This document shows, piece by piece, positions 36,456-47,404 of a stretch of DNA of 64,000 nt. The translations under genes and the position numbers were made by a program. The DNA comes from Liolophura sinensis (lineage: Eukaryota; Mollusca; Polyplacophora; Chitonida; Chitonidae), in the NCBI RefSeq assembly GCF_032854445.1, contig NC_088302.1, positions 39,314,191 through 39,378,190 on the forward strand. The letters run 5' to 3'. The notes beneath the pieces were generated by a model. That model saw nothing but the letters and a program-made list of their open reading frames with translations. It was not told the origin of the DNA and did no database searches. Each line of letters begins with the position of its first letter. Position 1 is the stretch's first letter.

Positions 36456-38310
36456 GTAAGTACCAGTTTCTCTATGCACATACTTCTTTTTCAACAATGT
36501 GAAGGGATTCATTTGAGGAATTCAGGAATATATGTTTACTTCAAGAACAGAAATATTATAGGAAGCAGACTTCTCCTTTTTTTTAGTTTCTAAATTTTTT
36601 ATTCTGTAAAACAATGTCTTGTTTTATGTGTTTCTGCACTGAAGATCATGAATGTGCTTGCTGACTTTTCCTCATGGGTTGTCTGTGTTATTTTGTGCAA
36701 TGAGGTTTGTTCCGCAATCTTGGAGGGTTTATGCACCACAGGAATGTGTGGACTTTCACCAAGTCTGTCAATGTCCGTGGTGTACCTGGGATAGGGCCTG
36801 TTTTGGGTCATATTTCAGCATAGTTTAAATACTTTATGATGTTATGAATATCTATCTGAAAAAAAAGTGTCAAAAAAAAGTTTATTAAAACGGAGCATTT
36901 TGACTATGGGTGCACTTGTGGCAGTTAGGGTAAATTTGTGAATTCAGCGTGCTGGAATTGCCTGTTATTGCATTGTGGCATGCTCTGGTTTTTGTTTTGT
37001 ATTTTACATTTGTCCTATGAAACATAAACACAGATGTGGAATAAGTCATTTGTTTTTCCAAACATTATGTGTACATCAAACTTTAGTTGCAGCTCTAGGC
37101 TTGCAACTGCCTGACAGGTGCATGGTGTACTGTAGGTCACATTTTGTGAGGTCTTTCAGTTGTCATTTTTTTCTTTTTCTTTTTTTTTTTTTTAATTATT
37201 TTTTGCAGCATCTATATCCCCCCCACCCCCCCCACGATTTTTTTTTTTTTTTTTTTGTTTGCCATATATATGTGTATAAGCTATTTTGTTTACGAGGAGA
37301 CCAGCTATGATTTACAATGCATCCCATCAATTTATAAGGTATTCTAACTCTGATATCTCAATTTAGTGACTGTGTACATTTTTCTTTTTCTATCTAGGGC
37401 ATTCTTTTATTGCTAGCTGACCTACATCTTTTAATAAATATATGATCTGATCAATAAAAGTATGATGTTATCAGTATGTATGCATAGAGTAAAGTGTCTC
37501 TGATATGATCAACTCAGTCACGCAAATTTCTTCATTCCAGGTAGCTAACAAAAACCCATCTTTCTGTTATTTTAGTCTTTGGTATATACCTTTGTATGTG
37601 GTGGTAATGACCGATTGATAATTATAATTTTTCACATGACAGAATTATGCAAAAAAGTTGAATAAATCATTTTAATAGCCAGGGATTGGCAGGAAGTTAC
37701 TAGCCTTTTAACGCAATGAAGCATGGTGGAATGTGGACTTTGACGTTACAGTGTGTACAGAACCAAGCTTAGCAAGTATTTAAGTTAATCTAAACCAATG
37801 TAGCATTTACCCAGTGTTTCAGTTGTTCCTTTGTGGAAAAGGTACCTTTTTTAAAATACGCTTCACTGTTGTACTAGTGTTTGTGTTGCACAGTCTTCAC
37901 AATGTACTACTGTACAGGAAGTGTGGTCTGATCATCTCATTCATGGTTTTTCTTCCCCATTTGTTTCTGTATCACAGTATCAGTATGTGGCAGATGAGCA
38001 AATATGGGTATGATGGAAGATACTATTGGTGTTTATTATTATTCAGAAAGTCTTAGGCTGACCAGTCAAGTAAAGAAAAATGCCAATTGAATTGTCAGGC
38101 TAGACTAATTATGCTGTTGTCTCCATTTAATTGAGAGAGCCTTAATTCTGATGTCCCCATCTTCTTATAATTAATGGCCAGTATGTTTTCATGTCAGGCT
38201 GAGCTTAGGGCAAAACAAAAAAATTAATTTTCTTTAGGTTTAAGAATTGATACTTTCATGTTATTCATACATGTTTTGTTTATTTCTTTGTTTCTTTATT
38301 ATTTTTGAAG
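36456..38310. other. Intron, 1.9 kb, nothing recognised beyond T tracts
   Basis: Long T tracts occur at about 37175-37205 and 37240-37257. No SINE, array or exon is recognised. Confidence 0.6.
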
Positions 38311-38397
38311 ATATGAGGCAAAAGAAGGCAACTTAATAATAGGAATTGAGCAGGCTCGAAACTTGGCAGCCCTACCATTTCCAGAGGGCAGTAAAGT
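38311..38397 (+). CDS. kibra: kibra exon: C2 domain, strands 1-2
   Basis: The exon follows tttttgaag and precedes gtgagt. It completes Lys676, reads YEAKEGNLIIGIEQARNLAA and ends PFPEGSKV. Human WWC1 reads KYDEKNKQFAILIIQLSNLS then ALLQQQDQKV. The pattern fits the opening beta strands of the C2 domain, which binds phosphoinositides in KIBRA. The split Val codon joins the next exon. Confidence 0.92.
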
Positions 38398-38850
38398 GTG
38401 AGTATCAGGGGTTTCTGTGGAGATTTATTGTGAATATTTCTTCAGGAAGCAGTCAGTGTTATTCTTCAGACACCTTATCAATCTCATTGACAACCAATGG
38501 TGTAAATGTGTTTGAGAATGTTTTCTAAGAGAAACCCTCTAGACTAGAATGTGGTGAATGGCCAAAAAATTTCACCCTTGACGAATTTGCATATCTTGCC
38601 TGATTGTGAGAGATTTATTTTTTCGAACAGTTTTTGAGATTTGTTTGGACGATAGAATGAAATCCTACTGGCAAAAGGCAGGTTTCAGTATCAACAGTAA
38701 TATTTTATGACATTTATTTGCTTCTAAAATTACATCATTTAGTGGAGTATTAGTACTGGGTTGTTACATTTATGTGTGCGAAGCCATGTCAAAGTTACTA
38801 TTGTAAATGTGTCGTTCAGTGTACCCTCATTTACCTGATTGCATTTTCAG
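38398..38850. other. Intron within the C2 domain, with a dispersed repeat
   Basis: About 38560-38740 is a reverse-orientation copy of the repeat at 11821-12005. It is recognised by gaatgaaatcctactggcaa and gacatttatttgcttctaa. Nothing else is seen. Confidence 0.65.
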
Positions 38851-39040
38851 GTGTATAAAAGCAGCATTATTGCCCCAGCAGCAGGGCTGTATGTCATTCC
38901 AAACAGAGGCTATTGCTGACCTCAAGACACCAAAGTTTGCCCAGGTGTTCCGAGTTGCCATTCCTGATTACAAACTGTTCGCTAAAACCCTTCAGGTGAA
39001 CGTGTGGAGTGTGGTACAGCTGAAGGAGCAGGAATGTCTG
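38851..39040 (+). CDS. kibra: kibra exon: C2 domain core
   Basis: The exon follows gcattttcag and precedes gtaagc. It reads CIKAALLPQQQGCMSFQTEA then KFAQVFRVAIPDYKLFAKTL and QVNVWSVVQLKEQECL. Human WWC1 has NIRVAVLPCSESTTCLFRTR ... VFNEVFWVSM ... TLRVDVC ... LEECLG. As in the family, the loops lack the full set of Asp residues of a classic calcium-binding C2. Confidence 0.94.
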
Positions 39041-39533
39041 GTAAGCGAGAGATACAGGTCTTAAGGCCAGTGTTTTCATGCACACTCACAGGCACTAAGA
39101 CACATCTTCATACAGGGCCTATATAAGTCGTCACACTAAAGGGAACAAGCCATGTCACACTAGAAAGCAATAAATCGTGGCACTCTGGAGGGTACTAATC
39201 CCTGTCACACTGAAGTGCACTAAGCCCTGTCACACTGAAGGGCACTAAGACTTGTCACACTGAAGGGCACTAAGCCATGTTGCACTTAAGTGCAGTGAGT
39301 GTGTCACTCTAGAAAGCAATAAATCATGTTACTCTGAAGGGCAGTAAGCCATATCACACTGATGGGCACTAAGCCCTCACCAAATTTCACGTTTATAAGT
39401 CATTGTTGGAAAGTACGTATAGATCATTATTGTCGAGTAAGTTTTATCACAACTACCTATGAGCTACATTAGGTGTGTCTACCAGCTGAGTGCTATTCTC
39501 TGTTGTAATTTCCTGGTCTCTCTGTTGTTACAG
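39041..39533. other. Intron within the C2 domain, half of it a 25-bp array
   Basis: The only notable content is the tandem array at 39127-39375. The acceptor ttgttacag is clear. Confidence 0.75.
39127..39375. repeat. Tandem repeat, about 25 bp x 10
   Basis: The consensus unit is roughly tgtcacactgaagggcacta followed by agccc. Copies carry one to five substitutions each and stay close to 25 bases in length. Confidence 0.88.
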
Positions 39534-39704
39534 GGTTGTGCTCAGGTGAGCCTGGCAGATTTTGACCCCAGGGATGTGAGCATCAGGTGGTACAATGTTC
39601 TTAGTTTCCAGTTCATGCAGTCAGACTTCAAACAGTCCAAAAAGAGTTTGTCCTCTGTTGCCAAATCTGTCACTCCGACCTTGTCACTGTGTGAGGCAGG
39701 AGAG
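39534..39704 (+). CDS. kibra: kibra exon: last C2 strands and following linker
   Basis: The exon reads GCAQVSLADFDPRDVSIRWY then NVLSFQFMQSDFKQSKKSLS, ending CEAGE before gtgagc. Human WWC1 has LGGAQISLAEV ... STRWYNLLSYKYLKKQSREL. The exon is 57 codons, phase 0 at both ends. Confidence 0.94.
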
Positions 39705-40374
39705 GTGAGCCTTCATTACAACACCAGCACTGACTGGTTTACTGTGGGCCTTTCATGTGTGCCTTTCATGTGTGCCATTAATCTCCTATAATTTCAGGGA
39801 ACTTTCAGAAATAATCAGGATAGGTTTTGTTAGATGATGAAAAATCATGTGAAGTTAGATGTGACTTAATGTAAATGATATGCATTTTGACATGCTTTCT
39901 CACCAACTTTTGTACATGTACAGCTCGTAATGCAGGGGGATTATAGCTCCATCTAAAAAATTATTGGTGAAGTACCGGTACTGTACTCTTCTATCAGTAT
40001 GGAAGTGTAACATTCTTGTATGATTGATATGAATGTGATTATCATCTTTGTGTTTTGTGTATCGTATATATGTCAAGGAATATAAAAAAGGAAAGCAGAG
40101 AAAACCTGTGCAATGTCAGCTTTAAATTTAATGTAATTTGGAGCTTTTCACTTTTTTGTTTTTTTTTTTAATGTGAAAATGATGAATGGGTAATTTGAGG
40201 TTTTTTTTATTTCTTTTGGGTTTGGAATGCTCAGTTTTTAACCAGTGACTTTCTCTCAGCAGCATTTTTTTTTTAATGTATTGCTATGTTAAACATAATG
40301 TACCTGTACTTGTTAGATAGACGTAAAAGATTATCTTATTCACATATTCCATTCACATGAATTGTACCTTTCAG
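39705..40374. other. Intron, 670 bp, nothing recognised
   Basis: T tracts occur at 40153-40169 and 40201-40210. No exon or repeat family was recognised. Confidence 0.65.
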
Positions 40375-40475
40375 AAAAAGGACTGTTCCACTTCTCTGTC
40401 TGGGGGTGATAAGGTGACTCAATTATTAGAGGCCTCCTCTGCCAGACTCCGTAAAGATAGTTCTAAGGAAATGGG
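40375..40475 (+). CDS. kibra: kibra exon: post-C2 linker
   Basis: The exon follows ctttcag and precedes gtaag. It reads KKDCSTSLSGGDKVTQLLEA then SSARLRKDSSKEMG. VTQLLEASSARL corresponds to VSALLEQTAVEL in human WWC1. The last Gly codon is split. Confidence 0.88.
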
Positions 40476-41319
40476 GTAAGCCTGCTGCATTTAGAATAGA
40501 ATTAATTAGAATTAGATTATGACTGATAGAAAATCATTTCGTAAAATTGTCTGCTTTGTATATATTTTTTTATTGCAGTATTTGTTTGACTTATGCTCGA
40601 ATCTGATAGTTCTGTCGAATTTTGTTTTTTTTGTTTTTTGGGAAGGGAAGCTATGATGATATCCTATTGAGAAAATATAGAGTGCAGCACTAAATGTTAT
40701 ATTTATGACATTTATTTGTCTCTGAAAAATGCACCTTTTTTTCGGTTAAATATTAGGTCATTGACCATATGGAAGATCATTAAGTGCTGTACTTGTTACT
40801 TTGTGGTATCTCTGATTAACTTATTTCTGGCATATCATTTTTATCCTTGAACTCTCCCATGAGAAAGCCAAGGCTTGCTGCACCTTAATAGTTCAAACAA
40901 ATTATCCATTATATGTACATTCAGGTTTTACAGTTCGTTCATTCACCCTTCAGACATGTTCATGTGTAGATTTATACACAAGACAAGAGTGTCTGGAAGG
41001 GGTTAGGGGCATGTGTGTACCAAAGTACAGGGCTGTGTAGGATGGGTGATAAGGCTGCATTGACTAATTTCATTAAGGAAGTAATGATTAGGTAATGAAG
41101 CGTCTGGGGCGCTGGTTGTCAGGTCGCTTGTATAACGGGTGCATAAGACAGCGTGACCTGTAATACATGTACGTGTTTGATAACTCTGTTCAGTGCTGTG
41201 GAGGAGGGCCTGTATTACAGAATCATTGTACACATTTAATAACTTGGTAATAATGACCTTCCATTATGCATGCCGTTTGATAATCAAGGATCTGTTATGT
41301 TAGTTGTCCACCCATAACT

Positions 41320-41385
41320 CCCATTGCTGTAGCATAAGTAAAACTTCCTTGAGTGCAGCGATAAATGCCAATAGAAAAAATAGTG
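41320..41385 (+). mobile_element. Decayed SINE-A tail
   Basis: The words gcataagtaaaacttccttg, gagtgcagcgataaatgcc and caatagaaaa follow the order of the SINE 3' end but with many changes. This copy is old. Confidence 0.45.
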
Positions 41386-41878
41386 TTATTTGATGTGAAG
41401 CTTATGTGAAATTTATCGTTCACAGCTAAGACTAGCTTCATATGTGTGATGCTAACGTAAGGACCTTTTGACTTCTTTAAAATGAGCTGTTTTCTACATC
41501 ACTGAGCAGTGTGTTCACATGCGCAAATCCAGTTGTTCTGATCCTGGTTGTAGATTATATAATTCGTGGTCTCTTTGATGCATTGCCCAGTTTCTTCCAC
41601 CCTTTCACAGTATAAACACCATACATTTGAGACAACAATGCAGTATAAAGTGAATAAAGTAATGATTGACTTATATTGCTTTGACTTATAGTATTTATAT
41701 TACATATTTGTATCGTCTATGTTTATGTTACTTATCTGTCTTCTCTACATGTACATGAACCATATTGAAGACTTATGACTGCTGTATGTTTGGTGATGGG
41801 CTACTTCTTCCAGCCGTAAAACAGATTGCAATCATATTAGTGATTTAGCATAGCTTTTAAACAATCAATGCCGCATGT

Positions 41879-42045
41879 AGGGAGGTCTACCAGCAACCTG
41901 TGGATGATTGTGGGCTTTCCTCCGGGCTCTGCCCGGTTTTCTCCTACCATAATGCTGGCCGTCATCGTATAAGTGAAATGTTTTTTTTTAGCACAGCGTA
42001 AACACCAATGAAATAAATGATTAAATAAACAAATAAATAAAAGAA
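41879..42045 (+). mobile_element. SINE-A, 5' truncated, sense orientation
   Basis: It begins agggaggtctaccagcaacc and contains ctctgcccggttttctcc, cgtataagtgaaatg and accaatgaaataaatga, ending in repeated aataaa. The tRNA-like head is missing. A T run replaces the usual attcttgagta. Confidence 0.85.
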
Positions 42046-43867
42046 ACAAGGAAATAAATTTCATTTACATGTACTTGACTGTGAAGATACAGTCTACAAG
42101 GTATACAAACACTTTGTGGGAATGGAAAAAGACTTAACATTGATGAAGACTTCAAACACACATACACAAAGAGTTGATATTACTCTGGTGATTTTGATGG
42201 CTATGTCATTAGCTTGACGATGTGAACAACAGATTTTTTTCTACTCCCCTTCAGTAATAGCTATAACATGAGAGGGAATTTGAAAACCTGAGATAGCTGT
42301 CAGCCCTGAAATCTTGTGTGTTTCTATGAAGGCATTCTCTACCCCTACTGAGTGCGACCCACTCATCTGCCAACACTGGGTACAGCTGTGCTTCTCTGAG
42401 CTTCTGTGTTAAGCTTTTTACAATGTGGTATTTTGGTACATGTGTATGTTCAAAAATGCAGTATCCGCAACACGTGAATAATCACAAAATTTCATTGCCA
42501 AAAGATGCAAGAAAATGCGCAACTGATCTTAGTACCTGGACTAACAAGGAAGTAATGGCTGAGAGAATATCGGTAAACAATGTAAACCCATCCTCAGTAC
42601 TCATACTTCTCAGATTGGCAGCTGAAATTACATTGCCAAAAGATAAAAGAAAATATACGACAGGAGTAAAAAGGATCTAATAAGTTCGAGAGTATGTTCG
42701 AGACAACCTAAAACCATCCTTAATACTCTTACACCTCCCATTGGCACCTGAAATTTCATTGCCAAAAGATGAAAGAAATTATATGACTGACTTTGGTGCC
42801 AAGGCATTAAAGAGTACGGATAGACAAACTATTCAGAGTGTCCTTCAGTTTGGCACCTGAATATATCCGTTTATTTTACAGGATATTTTTTATTTGTGTT
42901 TCCCCTCATGAGCCATAAATCTTCCATGGTGTGTCAGACAGATAAGACTGGGATTTGATCTCTCTCTGACAAGAAGACTGTCGACTTGTCTTGACAGGTG
43001 CCGGCTTCATTCAGAGCCATGCATTGTGCCTGTCTAAGATGATCATGTAAAAACAGATGTAATGCCTGCCTTGACTGGCCCCCTCAATGGGGGGTTAATG
43101 ACACCCTGCCCGTCTTAATGATGGGTCTTTTTTCAACCCGTCCACAGTTTAGGGATGAGTTGTCATTGATAAGACCTATCGTTACTACCGGGTGTGTTTT
43201 TTTTCTTTTCTTTTTTGTTTGCTACGGCTGGATGCTTGAATTGATGACCGCTGCCTGAATGGCATAGTCGCACAGCTTTTTGTGAATAAACTTCACATTC
43301 TTACGATCTCTCCTAAAATGACACCAGTTTTGATGGCCTGTTTAAGGAGATTCTCTGTTTGGCTTTTTGCCAAACACAAACTTCTAGTCCTATGCATGAC
43401 TTCACAGTAGGATTGTAGGATAGGAAACACAGGAGCAGCTAAATGTACAAATGTAAATGTATAGTGTTGTTATGCTGTGGGCTATAAATAGTGGAAAAAT
43501 ACAATGAGAAAAACCTTCAGTAGAGGTCACAGGATGCTCAAAATGCCATTGTTGTCCAAACATAAGGGTTTTGTAGGAAACAAATTTTGCTCAAGAAAGT
43601 TTCAAGAAAAGAAAGTATGTTTAGTCTGATTAAAGGTGTATATGTGTCCACCACATGTATAGGTACACAAAGTACAAGGAATGAAACGTTTTTCAAAGAT
43701 ATATGTGAAAAATAGGGACGACAGTCTGTTTTGGTTGAGTAAGTCTTGTATGATATTTTGAATACCGGAACTGTAATTCTTCCAGCTTTTTGCATGTTTG
43801 CGAAATGTTTATGTAAGCATATTCCAAAGAAATTATTCTGTGTAGACTCATACAGTTATACTTATAC

Positions 43868-43985
43868 TTATACAGTTTATACAAGCCCTGAAAATTGGAC
43901 AATCCCACCAGTGTGGTTTTGTCTAAAAAATGTGTGTAAATTGCACTGAAAGTTTTTCTTTCATATATGAAAAGGTTGGGGAATT
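43868..43985 (-). mobile_element. Inverted-repeat element fragment
   Basis: The sequence from agccctgaaaattggac to atatgaaaaggttgggg matches, in reverse orientation, the element at 46814-47012. The other terminus was not found. Confidence 0.5.
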
Positions 43986-44077
43986 AGGATATAGGTAAAT
44001 ACTGTTTGATGGTCAGTTGTATTTATTAGTTTTTTACAGAATATATTGTAATTTTTGTTCTTATATTTCATGTGTAG

Positions 44078-44178
44078 GTACATGAAGTCCCATCCCAGTG
44101 TGCAATCTGTGAAGGAAGAGAGCAGTGATGAGTCCACCATCATATCTTCACAGACTTCTACTCTCACCAGGAACCAAG
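44078..44178 (+). CDS. kibra: kibra exon: Ser-rich linker
   Basis: The exon follows gtgtag and precedes gtaaggg. It reads YMKSHPSVQSVKEESSDEST then IISSQTSTLTRNQ. SSQTS is another short SQT-type string. Similarity to human WWC1 is weak here, but phases join exactly on both sides. Confidence 0.85.
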
Positions 44179-44564
44179 GTAAGGGTCTTACAACACTGAC
44201 CGGATATCTATGCGTTGACAGCAACAGCCTTGTGACCTAAAGTCATAAACATCAAGAAACAGCATTTGGTTTCGTCCGTGTCAATCATTTGGTTTAGAGA
44301 TCACATAAAGCCTGTAGGATTTTGGGACAGCATTAACCATGGGGTCTAAATGCCACATCAATTACTGGTTTACAAACAGCATTCGCCGTTTTACCTATCA
44401 TCAGCTCTCAATAAATCTGTTACAAGAAACAAAAAACAGACTTCCATATGTCCACATTAAGCAAATACAAGTAATACTGCTTATAAAGTGATAATCAGTC
44501 ATCCGTTCTCTGTTGTTGTTGTGCAACACTGATCCTGTGTCTTTCTTCTCCTTTCCTGTGTTAG
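44179..44564. other. Short intron, 386 bp, nothing recognised
   Basis: There is a clear pyrimidine-rich acceptor (ctttcctgtgttag). No repeat is recognised. Confidence 0.7.
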
Positions 44565-44668
44565 GTCCAGATGATATGAGGAGCCACACAGACAGCCTGG
44601 CAGATGAGGATAGCCCTGGTGAGGATGAAGATGAGGATGATGAATATGGAGATGAGGTAGATGAGGAT
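44565..44668 (+). CDS. kibra: kibra exon: acidic stretch
   Basis: The exon reads PDDMRSHTDSLADEDSPGED followed by EDEDDEYGDEVDED before gtaagt. About 20 of the last 23 residues are Asp, Glu or Gly/Ser. It matches the glutamate-rich region of human WWC1 in position and character, though this version is richer in Asp. A possible internal donor (gag|gtag) is present but weak. Confidence 0.9.
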
Positions 44669-44951
44669 GTAAGTTTTTCTGTTAATAAAGCCAATGGTTT
44701 GAAAAAGTTTTAATGTTGATCATCGAAAGTATTAAGACATTCTGGTAATTACAGTCAGTTGCCACTGTCTGTGAAATGGGCCCTTGTCTCAGAAGTGCCA
44801 TGTCGCATTGTCAGAAAATGTTGGAAATATTTCCAGTTGACCAGATTTATTTTTTCATCACATCCAATTTACCTGAAAGTATCAAAGAGTTCATTCCTAT
44901 GCTTTTACATAGAATATGTCATAAATGTATAATCTTATCCCCTCTGACCAG

Positions 44952-45206
44952 ACTTTTGCGGACCTGATCCACGAGGTGGTGCAGGAGGTGGAGGAGGTGC
45001 TGGAGCAGCACGCAGGTGAAAACCTTACCGCAGAGGAGCTCCTCGAGGTCATCACATGTGACAAGGAGACGAACACCGAGGGGGAGTACCACGCCCCCGA
45101 GATCAAGCGACGCACAAATGATAGCATCCGCAGCAGCACCATCCGCCGCTCGCAGACCTTCTCTCCAGCGGGACATCATGCAGTGCCTGATTATTATATA
45201 TGCAAA
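44952..45206 (+). CDS. kibra: kibra exon: DKETNTE and TFSP motifs
   Basis: The exon of 85 codons follows ctgaccag and precedes gtaagtc. It reads TFADLIHEVVQEVEEVLEQH, then CDKETNTEGEYHAPEIKRRT, then STIRRSQTFSP and YYICK. Human WWC1 shares VDKETNTETPAPS, GSTIIRSKTFSPG and QYVCR. It is GC-richer than the other exons. TFADLIHEVVQEVEEVLE is predicted helical and is not obvious in human WWC1. Confidence 0.94.
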
Positions 45207-45858
45207 GTAAGTCAAGGCATTTCTTTGTGTAATAATGTTGCATCAAATATTTAAATACAACGGGACGTTGTAGGTTAATTAAACGGTAGCAAGGTGACAG
45301 CATCCACTGACCCGGGAGTCTCACATCAATACAGTTGCTATGAGTTCACGTCCAGCTCATGCTTCGCTTCCTTTCCGGCCTTACGTGGGAAGATCTGCCA
45401 GCAACCTGCAGATGATTGTGGGTTTCCCCTGGGCTTTGCCCGGTTTCGTCCCACCATATTGCTGGCCACTGTCCTATGAGTGAAATATTTTTGAGTACGG
45501 TGCAAAGATAAATAAATAGATGACAGCAATTACTGTCAAAACTATCATGCTTGACACAGATTCTGCAGATTGTTTTCTGAAAATTTTACTGTCTGTTAAG
45601 GGTTGAAGTCTGTGTCTGTATGTAAATTTTTTTTTTGACATCCTGTCTTTTAACATGGCTCAATTGGTCAGTTTTGTTATATTCAGTGGTTGAGTAAAGG
45701 CAAAGGAGTACAGTCAGCCTGATATTGTTGCGAGATGTCTTAAGAATTGCAGTATTGTTGAAAATGATTATTACTTTCTCTTCCAAAGTTCTGCTCACTT
45801 GTTGCTCTCTTGTTGGTGGTCATCAAACCTAGTCATGAAAATTTCTGCTATGATTCAG
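45207..45858. other. Intron, 652 bp, containing a diverged SINE
   Basis: A sense-oriented SINE-A occupies about 45287-45520. The remaining sequence up to the acceptor tgattcag has no recognised element. Confidence 0.7.
45287..45520 (+). mobile_element. Diverged SINE-A, sense orientation
   Basis: The body is clear (gacccgggagtctcacatca, gagttcacgtccagctcatg, gggctttgcccggtttcg, gagtgaaatatttttgagta) and ends gataaataaatag. The 5' head is worn and no target duplication is evident. This copy is older than those at 29102 and 35918. Confidence 0.82.
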
Positions 45859-45954
45859 TTAAACCGCAGTGACAGTGACAGCTCCATGCCTCTGTACAGA
45901 CGCGGGCCATTCCAGAGAAACACAGTCGAGCGGAGAAGTCTTAGATGGAAGAGG
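45859..45954 (+). CDS. kibra: kibra exon: aPKC-site region
   Basis: The exon of 32 codons reads LNRSDSDSSMPLYRRGPFQR then NTVERRSLRWKR, before gtaaga. Human WWC1 reads LNRSDSDSSTLSKKPPFVRN and SLERRSVRMKRPS. The RRSLRWK stretch (Ser1039) corresponds to the basic aPKC target and binding region described for KIBRA. The residues around the phosphoacceptor are kept, with Leu for Val and Trp for Met. Confidence 0.95.
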
Positions 45955-46502
45955 GTAAGAGTCCAAAGATTTACATGCCAATTTTCAATTTTCATGCAAT
46001 AACTACTACTTTTTTTGTAGGGTTAAGGTGGATGGGTACAGCTGAAGAGTTTTAAGGTGTAGCTGTGTACTGAAACCTTGTATAAATAGAGAGCCCTAAC
46101 CTCTATAGCATTATAGTCAGGTGAAGTTGATACTCCCCATACTGACCGTCTGTAACTGCAGCTGAATTCTGAAGTAAACACCTACTCCCAGCTTGATCAT
46201 ATTCTTGCTACCGTATTTTGGGAAGTGACGTTGAATCTATCATTTCTGCTTTGAAAGGACAATTGTGATTGGCCTTTTAGGTCTGACCTTTCTAACCAAA
46301 GAGGGATCATCTGACAGGCTGCAAGAAGTTGTTACTTCAGATCTTGTTAGTGACAAGTCTGTGTTTTGGGTAGCAACTAGTTCTGAGCAGAGCAGTAATG
46401 ATAACCTGATGTATGAGAAAGTTTGTATGTACCGAGCTGAGAGATACAAAGAATAGAGACAGAAAAAGATATTGACCGGCATGTCTGTTGTGATCATTCC
46501 AG
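45955..46502. other. Intron, 548 bp, nothing recognised
   Basis: No repeat family or exon is seen. Two tandem acceptors are possible at its end, at 46502 and, seven bases on, at 46509. Only the first keeps the reading frame. Confidence 0.7.
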
Positions 46503-46683
46503 CTTCCAGGTGCTGCTGGTAAGATGGAACCCCCTCCAGCGCCTCATCGTCCTTTCCCCATCAGGACCTCATTAGACCTTGAGCTTGACCTGCAGGCCTC
46601 CCACACCAAACTGTCCCACCTGAATGACGAGATTGCTCGCTTGAAAGAGCTCAAGCGGCGTATGGAGAAGATGAGAGCAAAAG
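46503..46683 (+). CDS. kibra: kibra exon: RTSLDLELDLQ helix
   Basis: The exon reads LPGAAGKMEPPPAPHRPFPI, then RTSLDLELDLQASHTKLSHL, then NDEIARLKELKRRMEKMRAK, before gtaagc. Human WWC1 has RTSLDLELDLQATRTWHSQL and TQEISVLKELKEQLEQAKSH. RTSLDLELDLQA is identical to human over 12 residues. A short proline-rich lead (EPPPAPHRPFP) precedes it. Confidence 0.95.
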
Positions 46684-46813
46684 GTAAGCGATATGGACAA
46701 TGTTCAGCATGCACGGTCGCTACTCATCATACATCTGTGTGCCTTCCATAAAGCTCTCTCCAACATGCTCTTGCTACTATAAGGCTACAATATTGCCAAA
46801 ACCATATCCTAAT

Positions 46814-47012
46814 ACCTCAACTTTTTCGCTTATAAAAGGCCAGCTTTAAGTGCATTTTATGACCATTTTTTATTTGATTTTGGAAACAACACTACATTGG
46901 CTGGATTGGCCAATTTCAGGGCTTCCAAAAACTATTATTTCAGCAGTCCCCACAGAATAATGCCTTCAGAATATGCTTAAATAAACGTGATGCATACAAG
47001 TGGAAAGGTTGA
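46814..47012 (+). mobile_element. MITE-like element with CTCAACTTTTTCGC-type ends
   Basis: The left end cctcaactttttcgcttata and the right end acaagtggaaaggttga are imperfect inverted copies. The interior carries gattggccaatttcagggct and cagaatatgcttaaataaac, also found at 8625-8785 and 2308-2412 and, in reverse, at 31617-31738 and 43868-43985. There is no open reading frame. Confidence 0.6.
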
Positions 47013-47082
47013 AAGGTCGAAAGGTCATTTCTTTCCATAAGGTTATTTCAGTCATGCCTTTTCATATTTTGTATTAAGGCTT

Positions 47083-47175
47083 CTTCAGTAATATCTGTAT
47101 AGCTTCCATAATGCACCTTCAGTAATGTCTGTATGCCTTCCATAATGCTCCTTCAGTAATGTCTGTTCACTTTCC
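47083..47175. repeat. Tandem repeat, 34 bp x 2.7
   Basis: Units begin cttcagtaatgtctgtat and continue gccttccataatgctc. The unit contains pyrimidine-AG steps resembling weak acceptors, but the genuine acceptor of the next exon is 155 bases further on. Confidence 0.8.
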
Positions 47176-47330
47176 TGAGAGTGCCTTTGAAGCTGAAGGT
47201 GCATTATTGAATATTCAAATACATCAACCTGTACAGGGTAAAAAAAGCTTTCAGAAACGTGTAAATTCCTTCGATAATTATACGGTTGCTATCTGTATTT
47301 CTCAACTAAAACTGTCTCTGTTCCTTCCAG

Positions 47331-47404
47331 GTAAAAGTGAACTACCAAATTGGGTCACAGATAATGAACATTTCCAGATGCTCTTGGCAGAGGCTGATCG
47401 ATTG
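47331..47404 (+). CDS. kibra: kibra exon: ELPxW segment
   Basis: The 74-base exon follows ttccttccag and precedes gtgagt. It completes Gly1105 and reads KSELPNWVTDNEHFQMLLAE then ADRL. Human WWC1 has EKELPQWLREDERFRLLLRM. It ends in phase 0. Confidence 0.93.

Larger units (their letters stand above)
40476..44077. other. Intron, 3.6 kb
   Basis: The intron holds a dispersed repeat copy in reverse (about 40600-40755), a decayed SINE tail (41320-41385), a 5'-truncated SINE (41879-42045), a loose direct repeat in which ttcattgccaaaagatg-like phrases recur near 42489, 42630 and 42755, and an inverted-repeat element fragment (43868-43985). No exon is recognised. Confidence 0.65.
46684..47330. other. 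Intron, 647 bp, with element and short array
   Basis: The intron contains an inverted-repeat element (46814-47012) and a 34-bp tandem repeat (47083-47175). Nothing else is recognised. Confidence 0.7.

Noticed and set aside
44658-44661. Alternative donor inside the acidic exon (gatgag|gtagat)
   Set aside because: The match to the donor consensus is weak, and the longer exon to gtaagt at 44669 keeps the frame into the next exon.
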